A stretch of DNA of 64,000 bases from assembly GCF_027409185.1 (NCBI RefSeq), contig NC_084463.1, forward strand, positions 155,484,369 to 155,548,368. The letters are read 5' to 3'. Under the pieces are notes generated by a model that had not been told where the DNA came from, did no database searches, and saw only the letters and a program-made list of their open reading frames with translations. The position numbers were made by a program, and so were the translations under genes. This DNA is from Cynocephalus volans. Lineage: Eukaryota > Chordata > Mammalia > Dermoptera > Cynocephalidae. Positions 44,810 through 56,832 of this stretch are shown here, piece after piece (position 1 is the first letter of the stretch; each line of letters starts with the position of its first letter).

Positions 44810-44945
44810 CTGTGTGAGTTGGTATAGTAATATTACAACATACACTTGTTGGGAGGATTAAATATATTAATACATTCACAGCAAATGCACAGTGCCTGGC
44901 ACTTAGTAGTAAATACTAAATAAATGATACTTGTTATTATTACTG
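44810..44945 (+). repeat. MIR SINE
   Basis: 'gggaggattaaatatattaatac' and 'acagtgcctggcacttagtagtaaatactaaataaatg' is the sense 3' half of MIR. Confidence 0.65.
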
Positions 44946-45328
44946 GACTGTGACTAAAGCCATCTTCCTCACATAAGACACCACTGCTCAGAGAACATAT
45001 GTCTTGTTTCCCACAATTGGTTTAAAAAGAGGCAGGGACCATATATCAATGCATGTAAAAATGAGAAAGAAGTTGCTCTTTACCATTGCAAAGTTGAGTG
45101 AAGTACCCAGGGCTGCTACAATGATCTGAGGATGTCTACTACTCCAAGGAAAATGGAATTGAACATTGTACTAACTCTATTATTCTGTCCTCATGCCCCA
45201 TTCGTGGAGAGTTATTTTAATGTATAGACAGAATTGGGCCCTTCTATTGTACTCAAAAACATTACTAGCTAGTGGTAAAAGGAAAAACATCAAGCCTTTG
45301 GGATTTTTTTTTCCCCACGACAACCCAA

Positions 45329-45481
45329 ATGGCTACCCAGGAAGCTGATAATGCAGAGCTTGGGACAGCTTCAGCAAGTGATACCCCAGGCAGCCAGGCA
45401 AAGCCAGAAGGGGCTAATAATTCTGTTTACCAACCCATTGATGGATCACAAGATTATCAGAAAGAACTACAAGCCCTTGAG
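45329..45481 (+). pseudogene. MS4A3: MS4A3 coding exon 1 (cytoplasmic N-terminus)
   Basis: Begins ATGGCTACC; 51 open codons, donor GAG|GTAAGT (phase 0). It encodes EADNAELGTAS and NSVYQPIDGS. Directly upstream a pyrimidine tract ends in CCCCACGA where an acceptor CAG would be expected, so the 5' acceptor may also be lost. Confidence 0.8.
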
Positions 45482-46192
45482 GTAAGTCAGCCATAGTTAA
45501 AAAAGATTTAAGAGGGAAGAAAATAAATATTATGTGAAAAACCTTTTTTATGGCCACAAGGAAGAATTTCTGAGCTATCCATTACTGAGTCGTTGATGAA
45601 TAGACAGAAAGACTGAGATGTATTGTAGACCTGGGCAATAGAAATGCACACGCATTCTTTCATGGTAAAAATTATCCTATCAGACCTTGAGTAATGGATT
45701 TGAAGTCCCTTCATTCTTCCTTTGTGCCTTCTTTCCATTCATATCAGGAGGTTGAGCTCTATGAAACTCATATTCCATGTGTTAAATAAAAAAGAATGGA
45801 TTGAGGAAAAGGCTGTTTGGAATACAGCTTGACATCTGTCACCTTTGTCCTATTATGGCCCCAAAGCATGCTGGGAAGATATTCTGACCAGATCTGTCTC
45901 ACCAGCTACATTTCCTCACCAACCACATCTCCTTTACTCTCCTGCCACTTATGAGAGGAGTTTGTGAGAATGAATAGAAGTGGGGGAGAGATGAAGATGA
46001 AGTGTTGCTACTGGAACTGGTGCACACAGTGTGGAACAAAAATGTCCTAGGACAAGCTTTTGCCCAGTAAATTTAGGCTTGATATTTTAACCATTTCAAA
46101 CACTGACATTTCCTTTCTGAGGAAAGTCAAAATGGTCTCTTCTCTGTGTACACTTCAGTATTCGATTATCATACCTTTTTCTTTTAATACAA

Positions 46193-46330
46193 GCCATCCA
46201 GATTCTGAATGGAGCAATGATTCTGGCTACGGGTGTTTTTCTGGGTTCCTCACAATACCAGTTCCATTTCATCAGCCACTTCCGTTTCTTTACCTTCTAT
46301 GTGGGCTATCTGCTATGGGGTGCTGTGTTT
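46193..46330 (+). pseudogene. MS4A3: MS4A3 coding exon 2 (first transmembrane segment)
   Basis: 46 codons from AIQILNGAM to LWGAVF, the first membrane segment and loop. The sequence before it is TACAAG|CC where phase 0 needs TACAG|GCC: a change at 46192 shifts the acceptor by one base. The donor position (46331) reads TTGGGT, not GT. Read-through meets TAG at 46361-46363. Confidence 0.8.
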
Positions 46331-46650
46331 TTGGGTGCAGTATTTACATTCCCCTGGCCATAGATCATTTCTATGATACCACTGCTAGGAATGTGTTTCA
46401 TCATTAAAGTATTGCTTGCAGGTTATTTGAAGATTGCATGCTGTGGTTTTGATTTGTGATTTTGGACACCAGCAGTAAGGAAAAAAATATTCTTTTTCTC
46501 TGATTAAAAGAAATCACACTTTCTGAGCACAAGTCCCACGAATTTACTTAATATCTGTATATTAAATTTATGAACACTAAGAAAGTTCAGTACAAAATGA
46601 GTGTTGGTGAATTGCCTTGTGGTGCACCTGAGAGTCCTTGCTTTGGAGCC

Positions 46651-47468
46651 AACAGGTACATGAAAGAATGCTCAGCATCACTAGTCATCAGGGAAATGCA
46701 CTGAGATATCATCTCACCCCACTTAGACTGGCTATAATCAAAAAGACAGAGAATAACAAATGCTGGTGAGGGTGTGGAAAGAAGGGAACACTCCTGCACT
46801 GTTGATGGGACTGTAAATTAGTACAACCACTATGGAAAACAGTATGGAGTTTTCTCAAATAACTACAGATAGTTCTTCCATACAATCCAGCAATCCCTCT
46901 GCTGGGTATACACCCAAAGGAATGGAAATCATCATGTCAAAGGGATACCGGCACTCCCATGTTCATCACAGCTCTGTTTACAATAGCCAAGACATGGAAC
47001 CAACCTAAAAGTCCATCGATGGATGACTGGATAAGGAAAATGTGGTATATATACACCATGGAATAGTCCTCTGCCATAAAAAGGAATGAAATGCTCCCAT
47101 TTGCAACAACATGGATGAGCTTGGAGAAACTTATGTTGAGTGAAATAAGCAAAGCACAGAGGGATAAATACCGCATGTGCTCACTCATATGTGGGAGCTA
47201 AAAGAGAAAGAAGGAAGGAAAGAAAGACCACAGTGGTGTTGGACTTGCAGAGGGAGAGAACTTACCTAGAGATACAAAGTAGAATGGGGGAAAAGGGGAT
47301 GGGAGGGAGGTCAGAGATAATTGAGGAGATAATTTGGGGGACACGAGGTATAATCACAATTTGTGGTTATGGGCATGTTGCCAGTATGGATCTGGCCATC
47401 ATGTCTTAGGCACAAGTGGTGGCAATTTGCTTTGTACCCCATGAATATTCATAACCAATAAAAAAAAT
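46651..47468 (+). mobile_element. LINE-1 3' fragment, sense
   Basis: 'catcactagtcatcagggaaatgc', 'caatccctctgctgggtatac', and the same 3' end as the L1 at 6674 ('catatgtgggagctaaaagag', 'cataaccaataaaa'). In MS4A3 intron 2. Confidence 0.85.
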
Positions 47469-47655
47469 TGCTTGCCGATTATTGACTGAAAATCAAGAGT
47501 CGTTTCCCCTATGTGGGTCAAAATGTAGTCAGAAAAAATAGGATTTGAGGCTAGGTGATCTTCAAATTTATTAATTCAGCTTTTTCATTTGATTATCACT
47601 TACCTGATGGTTAATGTTTTAAAGTGGCTAATAGGAACTATATGTTTGTCAGGTA

Positions 47656-47657
<2 letters not shown>

Positions 47658-47695
<38 letters not shown>

Positions 47696-47697
47696 GT
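47658..47697 (+). repeat. (ATT)n microsatellite
   Basis: About 13 uninterrupted ATT units. Confidence 0.9.
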
Positions 47698-48544
47698 GCT
47701 TATTTATTGTGGTACTAGACCTTTGAGAATTTACACATGTTTAGTCCTAAGCTGAATGTTGAAAACAAAGATGCTACCATAAAATATGATAGGAATGTTT
47801 AGTCAAAAATAATAAATAGAACATGTTATTAGCAAGTGAAGAAACAAGAAATTTATAATGAGTCTTGGACTCTAATTTATTCATATTTTTATTTTTTCAA
47901 ATCACCAACCTTCAGGTTTCCTTTAAAAGGAAATTGCTCCAAATTCAGCTAAAATTTTCTGACCAAGATCTGATCTCATATTCTGACAAAAGATTATACA
48001 CTGTTTCTGGGTACAGTCTAAAGTATGTAATTTGTATTAAATAATTCTGAAATTTTTAGATAGTATCATCATTTTGATGGAATAGTTAAACTGAATTTTT
48101 CTAGAAAACCTAGGGTACACATTTGCTCTGCCTAAGGAATCCTGATTACCTGAATAAAAAATGTTCCTATTGTAGAAAAGAGAATAATGAAGCTTTTCAA
48201 TTGTTTGGTCAGGAAAGAGTTTTCTCAGAAAGTGAAATCAATTTTAAAGAAGAGCCATGGTGAAGGAGCCTGAATTTTGCTCTCTTTGATAATTTCACCA
48301 CTAAGATTCAAATCGGACCATTGGATTCCCATTGCCAGAAGCATCTCTCTGACTAATCCTTATGAACTGTGTGACTTCAGAAAACACATTTGAGCTCTTG
48401 TCCTTCAGTTTCCACACCAGCATGGTAGAAATACCATGAGGACCTTCTCTTTGGGTCTCTAAAATTAAATGGAAAAATATAAAAAAAAACCTAGATATTG
48501 TTAATAATTTCAGTCCTTTCTGTATGCTGGGTAAATATCTAAGC

Positions 48545-48735
48545 CCTATATGTATTCTATTTCACTTTATCCCCCCACACAGCTATAAGGTAAGCAATAT
48601 TAACATGAGGATATGCACATTTCCGTTGTACAGAAGAAGAAACTGAGGCAAAGAGGAGCTCAGTGATTTGTTCAAGGTTACAGAATGAATGCAAGTTGTA
48701 GCTGGGATCAGAAGACCGAGTGTATATGCCTCAGA
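48545..48735 (-). repeat. MIR SINE, antisense
   Basis: 'gtacagaagaagaaactgaggcaaagagg' and 'aaggttacagaatgaatgcaag' are reverse-complement MIR. Confidence 0.65.
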
Positions 48736-49602
48736 CAAAGCTATAGTGATTCAGGGGGTACCTGTGAGAACCTCTTTGTTATTTGAAACAAAATTCAAAG
48801 CCCTTTCCTTCATGTTCAGGAAGAATTCAATGATTGAATTTTAGGTAGCAAGCCTGTGCTCTTTATGATTTTGGCAGCTTTTCCTTTTTTCTTTTGGAGT
48901 GGCCTGGTAATGGGTTAAAAGATTTATGAAGCAAAAAGAAGGATGAAAGCTTTGCAAAAATCATAAATCTAGAGGAAATTCAACTGATCAAAATTAGAGT
49001 CATGGAAATAACAGCATATCAAAGTAATGATTTAAAAGTTAGAGGAGATATATAAAACTGAGACTTGTAAAAGATCTTTTAGAACACCTCGTTCAATAAA
49101 TCACACTCATCTGAAACTTGAGTAAGAATATGAGAATAATATATATGTATATATGCACACATATGTAAGTGTTATATATAATATAAACATAAGCATAAAT
49201 ATAACCATATTAAATTAACTCTATGTATTTGTACTTTAATACAATTTTCTAAACATTGCAACCTGTTAATAAAATGTTCTAAATATTGCAACCTATAAAA
49301 AATTTAACTATATGTATATAATATACGTTTTTAAAGTATCCACATTCACATAAATGTGTAAAAACCAGACATAAAACAAAATGAAAAGATGATACATTTA
49401 CTCAAGATTTAAACTAATTAAAAATGTAAGTCATATAAAATAATGAACAACATCAAGTATAATTTTCTGTTCCAGGATGTGAATTTAAAGAAAGAGGTTT
49501 GTATGATTGTTGCTAGATTGTTGCTAATCAAGAATGGTCCAAGAGGAAAATGGTTGAGACTTGATACATCTTTATTTGCTTTACTTCTTTCTTTTCAAAC
49601 AG
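48736..49602. other. Intronic sequence, nothing recognised
   Basis: MS4A3 intron 2, AT-rich (ATATAT stretch at 49139-49200). A duplicated phrase 'aatgttctaaatattgcaacct' / 'ttttctaaacattgcaacct' at about 49243-49295 is a small local repeat. Confidence 0.35.
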
Positions 49603-49658
49603 TTTATTAGTACAGGATCTTGTCTGTTGCAGCAGGGAGAAAACCCACAAGAATGCTG
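49603..49658 (+). pseudogene. MS4A3: MS4A3 coding exon 3 (second transmembrane segment)
   Basis: Acceptor TTTTCAAACAG|TTT. It encodes FISTGSCLLQQGENPQEC; MS4A family members have FIISGSL-type sequence here. The usual size is 57 nt; here TG|GTAAAT leaves 56, a one-base loss at the donor junction. Confidence 0.68.
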
Positions 49659-50029
49659 GTAAATGGCAATTCTTCCTCTTTTTCTATGACCATAGGAGTA
49701 GAAATAAATTATTCATTAAAACTATGAGAGTAGAGGTTGGTGAATTTAACTGAGACGCTGAATTTCATTTAATCCACATGAAAATTTCTTTTCTTAAAGC
49801 ATTCAGATGTTTGGGTATCATAAAATCATATAGATTGTAAATATACATTCCTGGGATGGTTACTCTGAAATTTGATGAATCCGAAGCTTAGAAAAAGGCT
49901 TGATTTTTGTGTGTTGTCAAGTTTGATCAATTCTTTTTCCCACCTCTAGTTCCACAACTGAAAGCAAGCAATTCTGTTCCTGTACTAATTCATTAAGTCC
50001 CTATTATGTGTTCTTGTGAGTCATCTAGC

Positions 50030-51850
50030 CATTTATACTCCACTTTCCTGCTCCATTTATTTACTTTCCCTCCTCCCTAGATGGCTATTGCACCATTCCA
50101 TTCTGTCCTCAAACACCAAGCCCTTTTCTCTCATCCTCAGTCTCTGCTGAAACCCTTGTTTCCTATTCTGAAAAAAACTGAAGCCTTCAGAAGAGAATTT
50201 TTAGACCCTCACTATAACATTTATTCCATGGACTAGATCTGTATCAACATATGTTTCATTCTAACCTCTTACCATAGGTGAACTTTGTGATTTTCTTTAA
50301 AGCTGATCTATCTCCTCCTTGAGTATTACAGATTCCGGTTTTATTCCCCACACAAATGCATCACTCCATTTGTTTCTCTCTACTAGATCTTTTTAATCAA
50401 CATATAAGCATCCAGCTACTGTTCTCAACATAAAAGAAAAAAATCTTCATGTTATTTCCCCCTGCTACTTACAGACACAATTCGTTTTTACTTCTGCAGC
50501 TAAACTCTTTTAAAGGAGTTACCTATACTTCGTCTCCAATTCCTATCTACCCAGTTTCAATTAAACCTGCTTCAGTAAGACTTTATTTCCTATCCTACCT
50601 CTACTACTGTTATTGAAAACTTCCACATTGCTAAACAATAGTCAATCCTTGATCCTCATTTAACAATCTATGAACAGTTTAGCATGGTTTGTTGCTCACT
50701 CCTCCTTCCAAAATATTCTTCACTTGGCTTCCAATACACCTTGATGCTTGGGTTTCCTCCTGTCTTCTGATTTTCCTTCCCAGTCTCTCTCTTTATTTTC
50801 CTCTCTGACCTTTGAAGGTTGGGGTGTTCTAGAGTTTAGTTCTTTGCCACTTGCTCTTTTCAAACTATACTCATTCCTTCGGTGATCTCATCCATTCTAA
50901 CATCTATATCCCCACAACCCTGAAATAAATATTTCCAGTCCAGATCTTTCTCCTGAGCATCAGATCAGCATGTCTAATTGCTTCCACTTGGATGTCTAAA
51001 AGGTCCAAAACTCATTTCCTAAGGTTCCTCTTCAAACCTTCTCCATGCACAGTCTTCCCTCACGTCAGCTGATGGGATCTCCATCCTTCCAGAGTTCCAG
51101 ACCAAAAATCACAGAACATACTTGGCTCTTTTTTCTTTTACAATCTTGAATTCAATTTGTCATCAAAGCCTGTTAGCTCTGCCTTCAAGCTTTATCTGAG
51201 TTTGATGTTTTCTCATCTTTGCACTGGTAGCACTTCATCCAGTCTGCCATTGCATCTCCTAATCAGGCTTCCTGCTTCTACCCTTGAATCTCTCTTTATC
51301 AGTGTCAATCAAGACAAAGCAATCAATTTCTTTAAACTGTAAAGCTAAGTATATCACCCTTTTGCTTGAAATCTTCCAGTGGCTTTGTATTTTTCTCAGA
51401 GTTGAAACCAAAGTCCTTTTTAAATAGTTTTGCTCTCTGTTGACTTTCTGTCTTCATTTCTTAGTGTTGTCTGCAACCACCTTGGCCTCCTTGCTTCCCT
51501 GGAACTCTCTGGCCTCAGGCCTTTCAACTGAGTGCTTCCTTGACTGCAAGGACATCCCCTGGATATCCTCTTGGCTAACACTCTCAGCTCTTTTGTGCCT
51601 CTCCCCAAGTGTCATTCCTATTTAGTATCACAAACCTCCACTGCTCTCTTTGGGTTCCCAGATTCTCCTTATTTCATTCTATTAGCTCACAGTACTTAAT
51701 CACTTTCAAAATTACTGTATAATTTACCTATTAGTACATTTATTTTCTTTGTCCTTATTGCTAGCATGTAAGCTCAATGCGGGGGTGTGGGGGGGGAGAA
51801 TCTAGGATATTGCTGAGTGTGTAAACAACATTCAATTCATATTTGTTTAA
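50030..51850 (+). mobile_element. LINE-2 fragment, sense
   Basis: Follows the L2 3' half in order: 'cacttggatgtctaaaaggtccaaaactcatttcc', 'tcttccagtggctttgtatttttctc', and the 3' end 'gctagcatgtaagctcaatgcggg'. Pyrimidine-rich, strongly diverged, in MS4A3 intron 3. Confidence 0.68.
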
Positions 51851-51918
51851 ATAAATTGTTGCCAAGGGAATGAAGTATGTGCTGCATATTTTAATTGAAA
51901 ATTCTTATTCTTTTTTAG

Positions 51919-52076
51919 ATGTAAATCAGCTTGGGGATGAACATGCCTGTGCTACAATTGCACTGGTTGGGACTCTTTGTCTCTCCATAAATTCAGCAAT
52001 TAATAACCAGTTATTCAAGAGTTGTCAGTTTTCACAGTCACCAGACATATGCATTTACATGGGTTCTTCATCAAAC
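51919..52076 (+). pseudogene. MS4A3: MS4A3 coding exon 4 (third transmembrane segment)
   Basis: Acceptor TTTTTTAG|ATG. In the phase-0 frame the second codon is TAA (51922-51924). A one-base deletion near 51944 shifts into the frame encoding ATIALVGTLCLSIN and SPDICIYMGSSSN. After AAC (52074-52076) comes AT, not GT, so the donor is gone. Confidence 0.82.
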
Positions 52077-52164
52077 ATACATTTAAAAAACTTTTGTTCA
52101 ACTATAAAATATTTCAAACAATCCAAAATATACAGAAAAATAATACATCAGGTACCTTGCTACC

Positions 52165-52375
52165 TTAACTTGAATCTGGGCTCTGCCACCTTTTGGGTGT
52201 ATAATGAAGCACAAATTAGATAACTTCTCTGTGTTTTAATTTTCTCATCTTTGAAATGAAGATAATATTAGTACCCACATCTCATAGGGTTGCTGTAAGA
52301 ATTAAATAAGTTAATATTTGATAAGCAATTAAGACAATCTTAGCACATCATGTTAAATTACTATTAATGTTACTA
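52165..52375 (+). repeat. MIR SINE
   Basis: 'tgaatctgggctctgccacc', 'tttctcatctttgaaatgaagataatatt' and 'catagggttgctgtaagaattaaa' in MIR order. Confidence 0.75.
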
Positions 52376-53364
52376 CTACTATTAAACTCCCAGAGAGATT
52401 AAATTTTTAAGATTTTTATTTCATATCTCCTTTCTTAATAAAAAAATTTGGGAGATTTACAACTTTATCTGTGATTCGGGATGTTGAAATAATAACTAAC
52501 GTTTGAATGACTTTACTTTTGAATTTATTTGAGTATGGTATTTTGAAAAGGAAGCTCTTTAATAACCTTCTCAAGTTATTATTATTACTTTTTGTTTGTG
52601 TTTAGGTATTCTACCTCTTCTAGGTCAACTCAGAAATGAATTAATTTTTTAAAAAATTTGTCCATTTCACCGCGACGATCTATGATCTATAAACTATTAT
52701 TTACTGACTCACTCCTAATTCTGTTTTCCATCACTATCACGGAAGTTTGTATCCTCATTTTCTTTATTATATTTTTAATTACCTAAGTTTATATTTATCT
52801 GGGTCTAACTTTTCTGTGAATTTAGTGCTATTTTCCCTCCAGAGAAGTTATGTATTTGTGTCTTCTAGGTGCCTCAGTGAAAATAGAAGGACCTCTAGTC
52901 CAGCAACAACTTCATTTTATGTTTATATCAGCTTTGTGTTTTAGTTTCTAGGGATAATGTAGATACCTAAATCCCCATAAGGTACTGTTAATAAAGTGGT
53001 GGAGGGGGTCATGTTTGTCCATTTTGCTAAACTGCCTACTCATCTTCTTAGTTTACTATTCCAATTGGTAGAAGTTTGTAATAGTGGCAGGATTTTGCTT
53101 TTATAGTTGCTTACCCTGTGACGACTTCACATGGGTTGATATAGAAATACCACATCTCTCTCTCTTCAGGGAACATGTTTCCATGCTTTTAGGTTAAGAT
53201 TGTGTCCCTTCTACAGTGTTGGTGTGTGTCTCTGTCTTAAATCTAATTTATGGTCCACTTTGTTCCATTTTATGGAAGGGAGATGTCAGAGTCTGGCTTC
53301 CTGTTGACATTTTTTCCCTCTGGATGTTTCTACTGGATTTGATATGCAGCATCATATCTCCTAG
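52376..53364. other. Intronic sequence, nothing recognised
   Basis: MS4A3 intron 4; no exon or assigned repeat. Confidence 0.35.
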
Positions 53365-53467
53365 GGCCTTGTGTCTCTGATGCCCAACCTCACCTTGCTG
53401 GAACTATGCATAGTCATCTCTGTCTCAACAATAAGGTACAAAAGAAAACTGCCGTGATTCAAAAGAA
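53365..53467 (+). pseudogene. MS4A3: MS4A3 coding exon 5 (fourth transmembrane segment)
   Basis: Acceptor CTCCTAG|GGC; encodes GLVSLMPNLTLLELC then VISVSTI. After ATA a net deletion shifts the frame, giving TGA at 53455-53457. The downstream 'tgccgtgattcaaaagaa' still resembles the cysteine-rich tail in another frame. Donor GAA|GTGGGT. Confidence 0.78.
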
Positions 53468-53963
53468 GTGGGTTTGTTGAATGATTAATAATTTGCATGG
53501 TCTGCAAACCCGACTTTAGGGTTTGAAGTTGTTTCTGACTCTTGGAGTTGGAAAGAAAATTTAATGATTTGAAAGGTTCCTGGAGTTAGAAATTATATGA
53601 ATGTTAGAGGTGGAATGAAGACTGGAAAAGAATTTGGATGTGAAAATGCAAGAGGAAACAGTGTATTTAATATGTAAGAGCATACCTTTTTATACCGGTG
53701 GAATTACATTTAATTATTTTCTTGTAACATCACTTTCTAGCTGTAGGATGCATGATAAATCACAAATTCTTTCCAGATTTTAGGTATCTTAACTGTAAAG
53801 TGAAAGTAATGTTTTCATTCTCTTCTGATGTTTGACGTGAGAACTATGTATATAATCCTTATAAGGTGTTTGAAGATGATCATGATGATAACAGGAAGGG
53901 ATGGGAGGAGAGGGAGATGATGATAATACTGTTGTTGAGGATTGATGTTGTTTTATTTTCCAG

Positions 53964-53993
53964 GCAACTTCCTCACCTCCCAACGCTGTATAA
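53964..53993 (+). pseudogene. MS4A3: MS4A3 last coding exon
   Basis: Acceptor TTATTTTCCAG|GCA; encodes ATSSPPNAV and TAA at 53991-53993. Human MS4A3 ends SSPPNSV as I recall it. Confidence 0.8.
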
Positions 53994-54054
53994 TCGGTAA
54001 TACCTCCTGATTAAAAGTACTTCTGAGAGCATGAATATTCAACCTAAAATCTCG

Positions 54055-54060
54055 AATAAA
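54055..54060 (+). terminator. MS4A3: MS4A3 polyadenylation signal (relic)
   Basis: AATAAA, 62 bp after the last exon's stop codon. Confidence 0.55.
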
Positions 54061-54248
54061 TCAGAGCTTCATCCAAGAACTCAGGAGAACCTGAGCTCAT
54101 AAAACTCAACCCTTCTGTCATGGCACAAATCATTAGAACTTGGACATTTGACTCAATCTGTTCTGTCTTAACTATAAATATCATTAGTATGCTCTGGGTA
54201 TGAAAAGACAAATATTTTTCTTTTGGCATTCTTGGATCTGTAACTTTT

Positions 54249-54520
54249 TTTTTTTTTTTTTTTTTTTTACGCTTGAAACGACTTCATCTTTATTTATTTA
54301 TTTATTTTCCACATTTCTATTTTTTTTTTCTTTTTGTACATTTAATTTTTTTTTTTAAGTTTTATTTTGTCGATATACAATGTGGCTGATTTTGCTCCCA
54401 ATCACCAAAACCTCCCTCCCTTCTCCATCCCCCCCTCCCCCCCAACAATGTCCTTTCTGTTTGCTTCTCGTATCAACTTCAAGTAGTTGTGGTTGTTATA
54501 TCTTCTCCCCCCACCCCAGG

Positions 54521-54552
<32 letters not shown>

Positions 54553-56237
54553 TGTGTGTGTGAATTTATATATTAATTTTTAGCTCCCACCAATAAGTGA
54601 GAACATGTGGTATTTCTCTTTCTGTGCCTGACTTGTTTCACTTAATATAATTCTCTCAAGGTCCATCCATGTTGTTGCAAATGGCAGTATTTCATTCGTT
54701 TTTATAGCTGAGTAGTATTCCATTGTGTAGATATACCACATTTTCCATATCCACTCATCCGATGATGGACATTTGGGCTGGTTCCAACTCTTGGCTATTG
54801 TAAAGAGTGCTCCATGAACACTGGGGAACAGGTATACCTTCGACTTGATGATTTCCATTCCTCTGGGTATATTCCCAACAGTGGGATAGCTGGGTTTTAT
54901 GGTAGATCTATCTGCAATTGTTTGAGGAACCTCCATACCATTTTCCATAGAGGCTGCACCATTTTGCAGTCTCACCAACAATGTATGAGAGTTCCTTTTT
55001 CTCCGCAACCTCGCCAGCATTTATCGTTCATAGTCTTTTGGATTTTAGCCATCCTAACTGGGGTTAGACAGTATCTCAGTGTGGTTTTGATTTGCATTTC
55101 CCGGATGCTGAGTGATGTTGAGCATTTTTTCATATGTCTGTTGGCCATTTGTATATCTTCCTTAGAGAAATGCCTACTTAGCTCTTTTGCCCATTTTTTA
55201 ATTGGGTTGCTTGTTTTCTTCTTGTACAGTTGTTTGAGTTCCTTATATATTCTGGATATTAATCCTTTGTCAGATGTATATTTTGCAAATATTTTCTCCC
55301 ACTCTGTTGGTTGTCTTTTAACTCTGTTAATTGTTTCTTTTGCTGTGCACAAGCTTTTTAGTTTGATATAATCCCATTTGTTTATTTTTCCTTTGGTTGC
55401 CCGTGCTTTTGGGGTCATATTCATGAAGTCTGTGCCCAGTCCTATTTCCTGAAGTGTTTCTCCTATGTTTTCTTTAAGAAGTTTTATTGTTTCAGGGTGT
55501 ATATTTAAATCCTTAATCCATTTTGAGTTGATTTTAGTATACGGTGAGAGGTATGGATCTAGTTTCATTCTCCTGCACAAGGATATCCAGTTATCCCAGC
55601 ACCATTTGCTGAAGAGGCAGTCCCTTCCCCAGTGAATAGGCTTGGTGCCTTTGTCAAAGATCAGATGGCAGTAAGTGTGTGGGTTGATTTCTGGATTCTC
55701 TATTCTATTCCATTGGTCAGTGTGTCTGTTTTTATGCCAGTACCATACTGTTTTGGTTATTATAGCTTTGTAGTATAGCTTAAAGTCAGGTAGTGTTATG
55801 CTTCCAGCTTTATTTTTTTTTGCTCAGCATTGCTTTGGCTATGCGTGGTCTTTTATTGTTCCATATAAATGTCTGGATAGTTTTTTCCATTTCTGAGAAA
55901 AATGTCATTGGAATTTTGATGGGGATTGCATTGAATTTGTATATCACTTTGGGTAGTATGGACATTTTCACTATGTTGATTCTTCCAATCCAAGAGCATG
56001 GGATATCTTTCCATCTTCTTGTATCCTCTCTAATTTCTCTCAGCAGTGGTTTGTAGTTCTCATTATAGAGATTTTTTACCTCCTTAGTTAACTCAATTCC
56101 TAAGTATTTTATTTTTTTGGTGGCTATTGTAAATGGGCAGGCTTTCTTGATTTCTCATTCTGCATGTTCACTATTGGAGAAAAGAAATGCTACTGATTTT
56201 TGTGTGTTGATTTTGTATCCTGCTACTGTGCTGAAAT
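54249..56237 (-). mobile_element. 5'-truncated LINE-1, about 2 kb, relatively young
   Basis: CTTGGATCTGTAACTTTT occurs at 54231-54248 and again at 56238-56255, an exact target duplication. The minus strand runs from the ORF2 C-terminal half to a poly(A) tail (T-run 54246-54269). Two overlapping frames (54972-55580, 202 codons; 54580-55020, 146 codons) hold typical L1 ORF2 motifs ([40 protein letters not shown]). They are split by few lesions, so the copy is younger than most here. The 3' UTR has a C-rich tract and (TG)n at about 54540-54562. Confidence 0.9.
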
Positions 56238-56343
56238 CTTGGATCTGTAACTTTTATGATCACTACTCCAAAGTTGTTCCCAGAAATTGGATCTTTTTCT
56301 TCTTACCCACCTACTCCATTGCTTTATGAGGTTAAGGACGGAA

Positions 56344-56456
56344 AGTAGTATAATCCCTATTTCATGTATTCTACCTAAAATACAACTTCCAGTCACCCAG
56401 TTGAAAGAAAAAAGTCAGATTTTTATTTTATTATAGGAAAATGCTTCTTGACTTTT
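56344..56456 (+). repeat. Direct duplication, left copy
   Basis: 'gtagtataatccctatttcatgtattct ... aaaatgcttcttgacttt', repeated at 56833-56945 with roughly 15% differences. The MaLR LTR lies exactly between the two copies. Confidence 0.8.
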
Positions 56457-56832
56457 ATGGATTGAATTGTGTCCCCCAAAGTTCATGTACTAGAAACTTA
56501 ACCCTCACTGTGACACTGTTAAGAGGTGGGAAATCTGATTATAGTAATTGAAAGGTAGGGCCTTGAAGAAGTGATTAGATTGTGAGGACCATGCTCTAGT
56601 GAATGGATTAAAAAGTTGATGGTTTTAATGGTGGTCATGGGCATGATTCTGAGGGCTTTCCTTATTCTGCCATGTGAGACCCCTGTGTCAATGTCACTAC
56701 CACCAAGGCCTTCACCAGATGTATGCGCTGGACTTTGGACTGTCCAGCCTCCAAAACTGTAAGCAATAAATTTTCTTTTCTTATAAATTACCCAGTTTTG
56801 TATATTTATGTTATAAGCAACAGAAAAGGAAG
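56457..56832 (+). mobile_element. MaLR (MST-type) LTR
   Basis: 'tatggattgaattgtgtccccc', 'aaactgtaagcaataaattttc' (AATAAA inside) and 'aaattacccagttttgtatat' are the sense MaLR/MST LTR. The element at 2519-2938 is the same family in opposite orientation. Confidence 0.72.

Larger units (their letters stand above)
45329..53993 (+). pseudogene. MS4A3: MS4A3 unitary pseudogene, all six coding exons present but broken
   Basis: MS4A3 (HTm4) is a four-pass membrane protein of haematopoietic cells. Coding exons lie in order at 45329-45481, 46193-46330, 49603-49658, 51919-52076, 53365-53467 and 53964-53993, followed by AATAAA at 54055. Protein motifs recall human MS4A3: NSVYQPIDGS, AIQILNGAM, ATIALVG, NLTLLELC and the tail SSPPNAV. 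The lesions I see: exon 2 acceptor changed so AG moves by one base; exon 2 donor TT instead of GT; exon 3 one base short; in-frame TAA at the second codon of exon 4, plus a 1-bp deletion; exon 4 donor AT instead of GT; a frameshift in exon 5 with TGA at 53455. No canonical splicing restores an open frame. Sequencing error could explain one lesion, but hardly all. Confidence 0.85.

Noticed and set aside
46060-46407. 115-codon plus-strand frame across MS4A3 exon 2
   Set aside because: It reads the exon in the wrong frame; the MS4A membrane-segment frame is the one starting GCC at 46193.
54972-55580. 202-codon open frame, minus strand
   Set aside because: It is L1 ORF2 C-terminal sequence within a 5'-truncated insertion, not a host gene.
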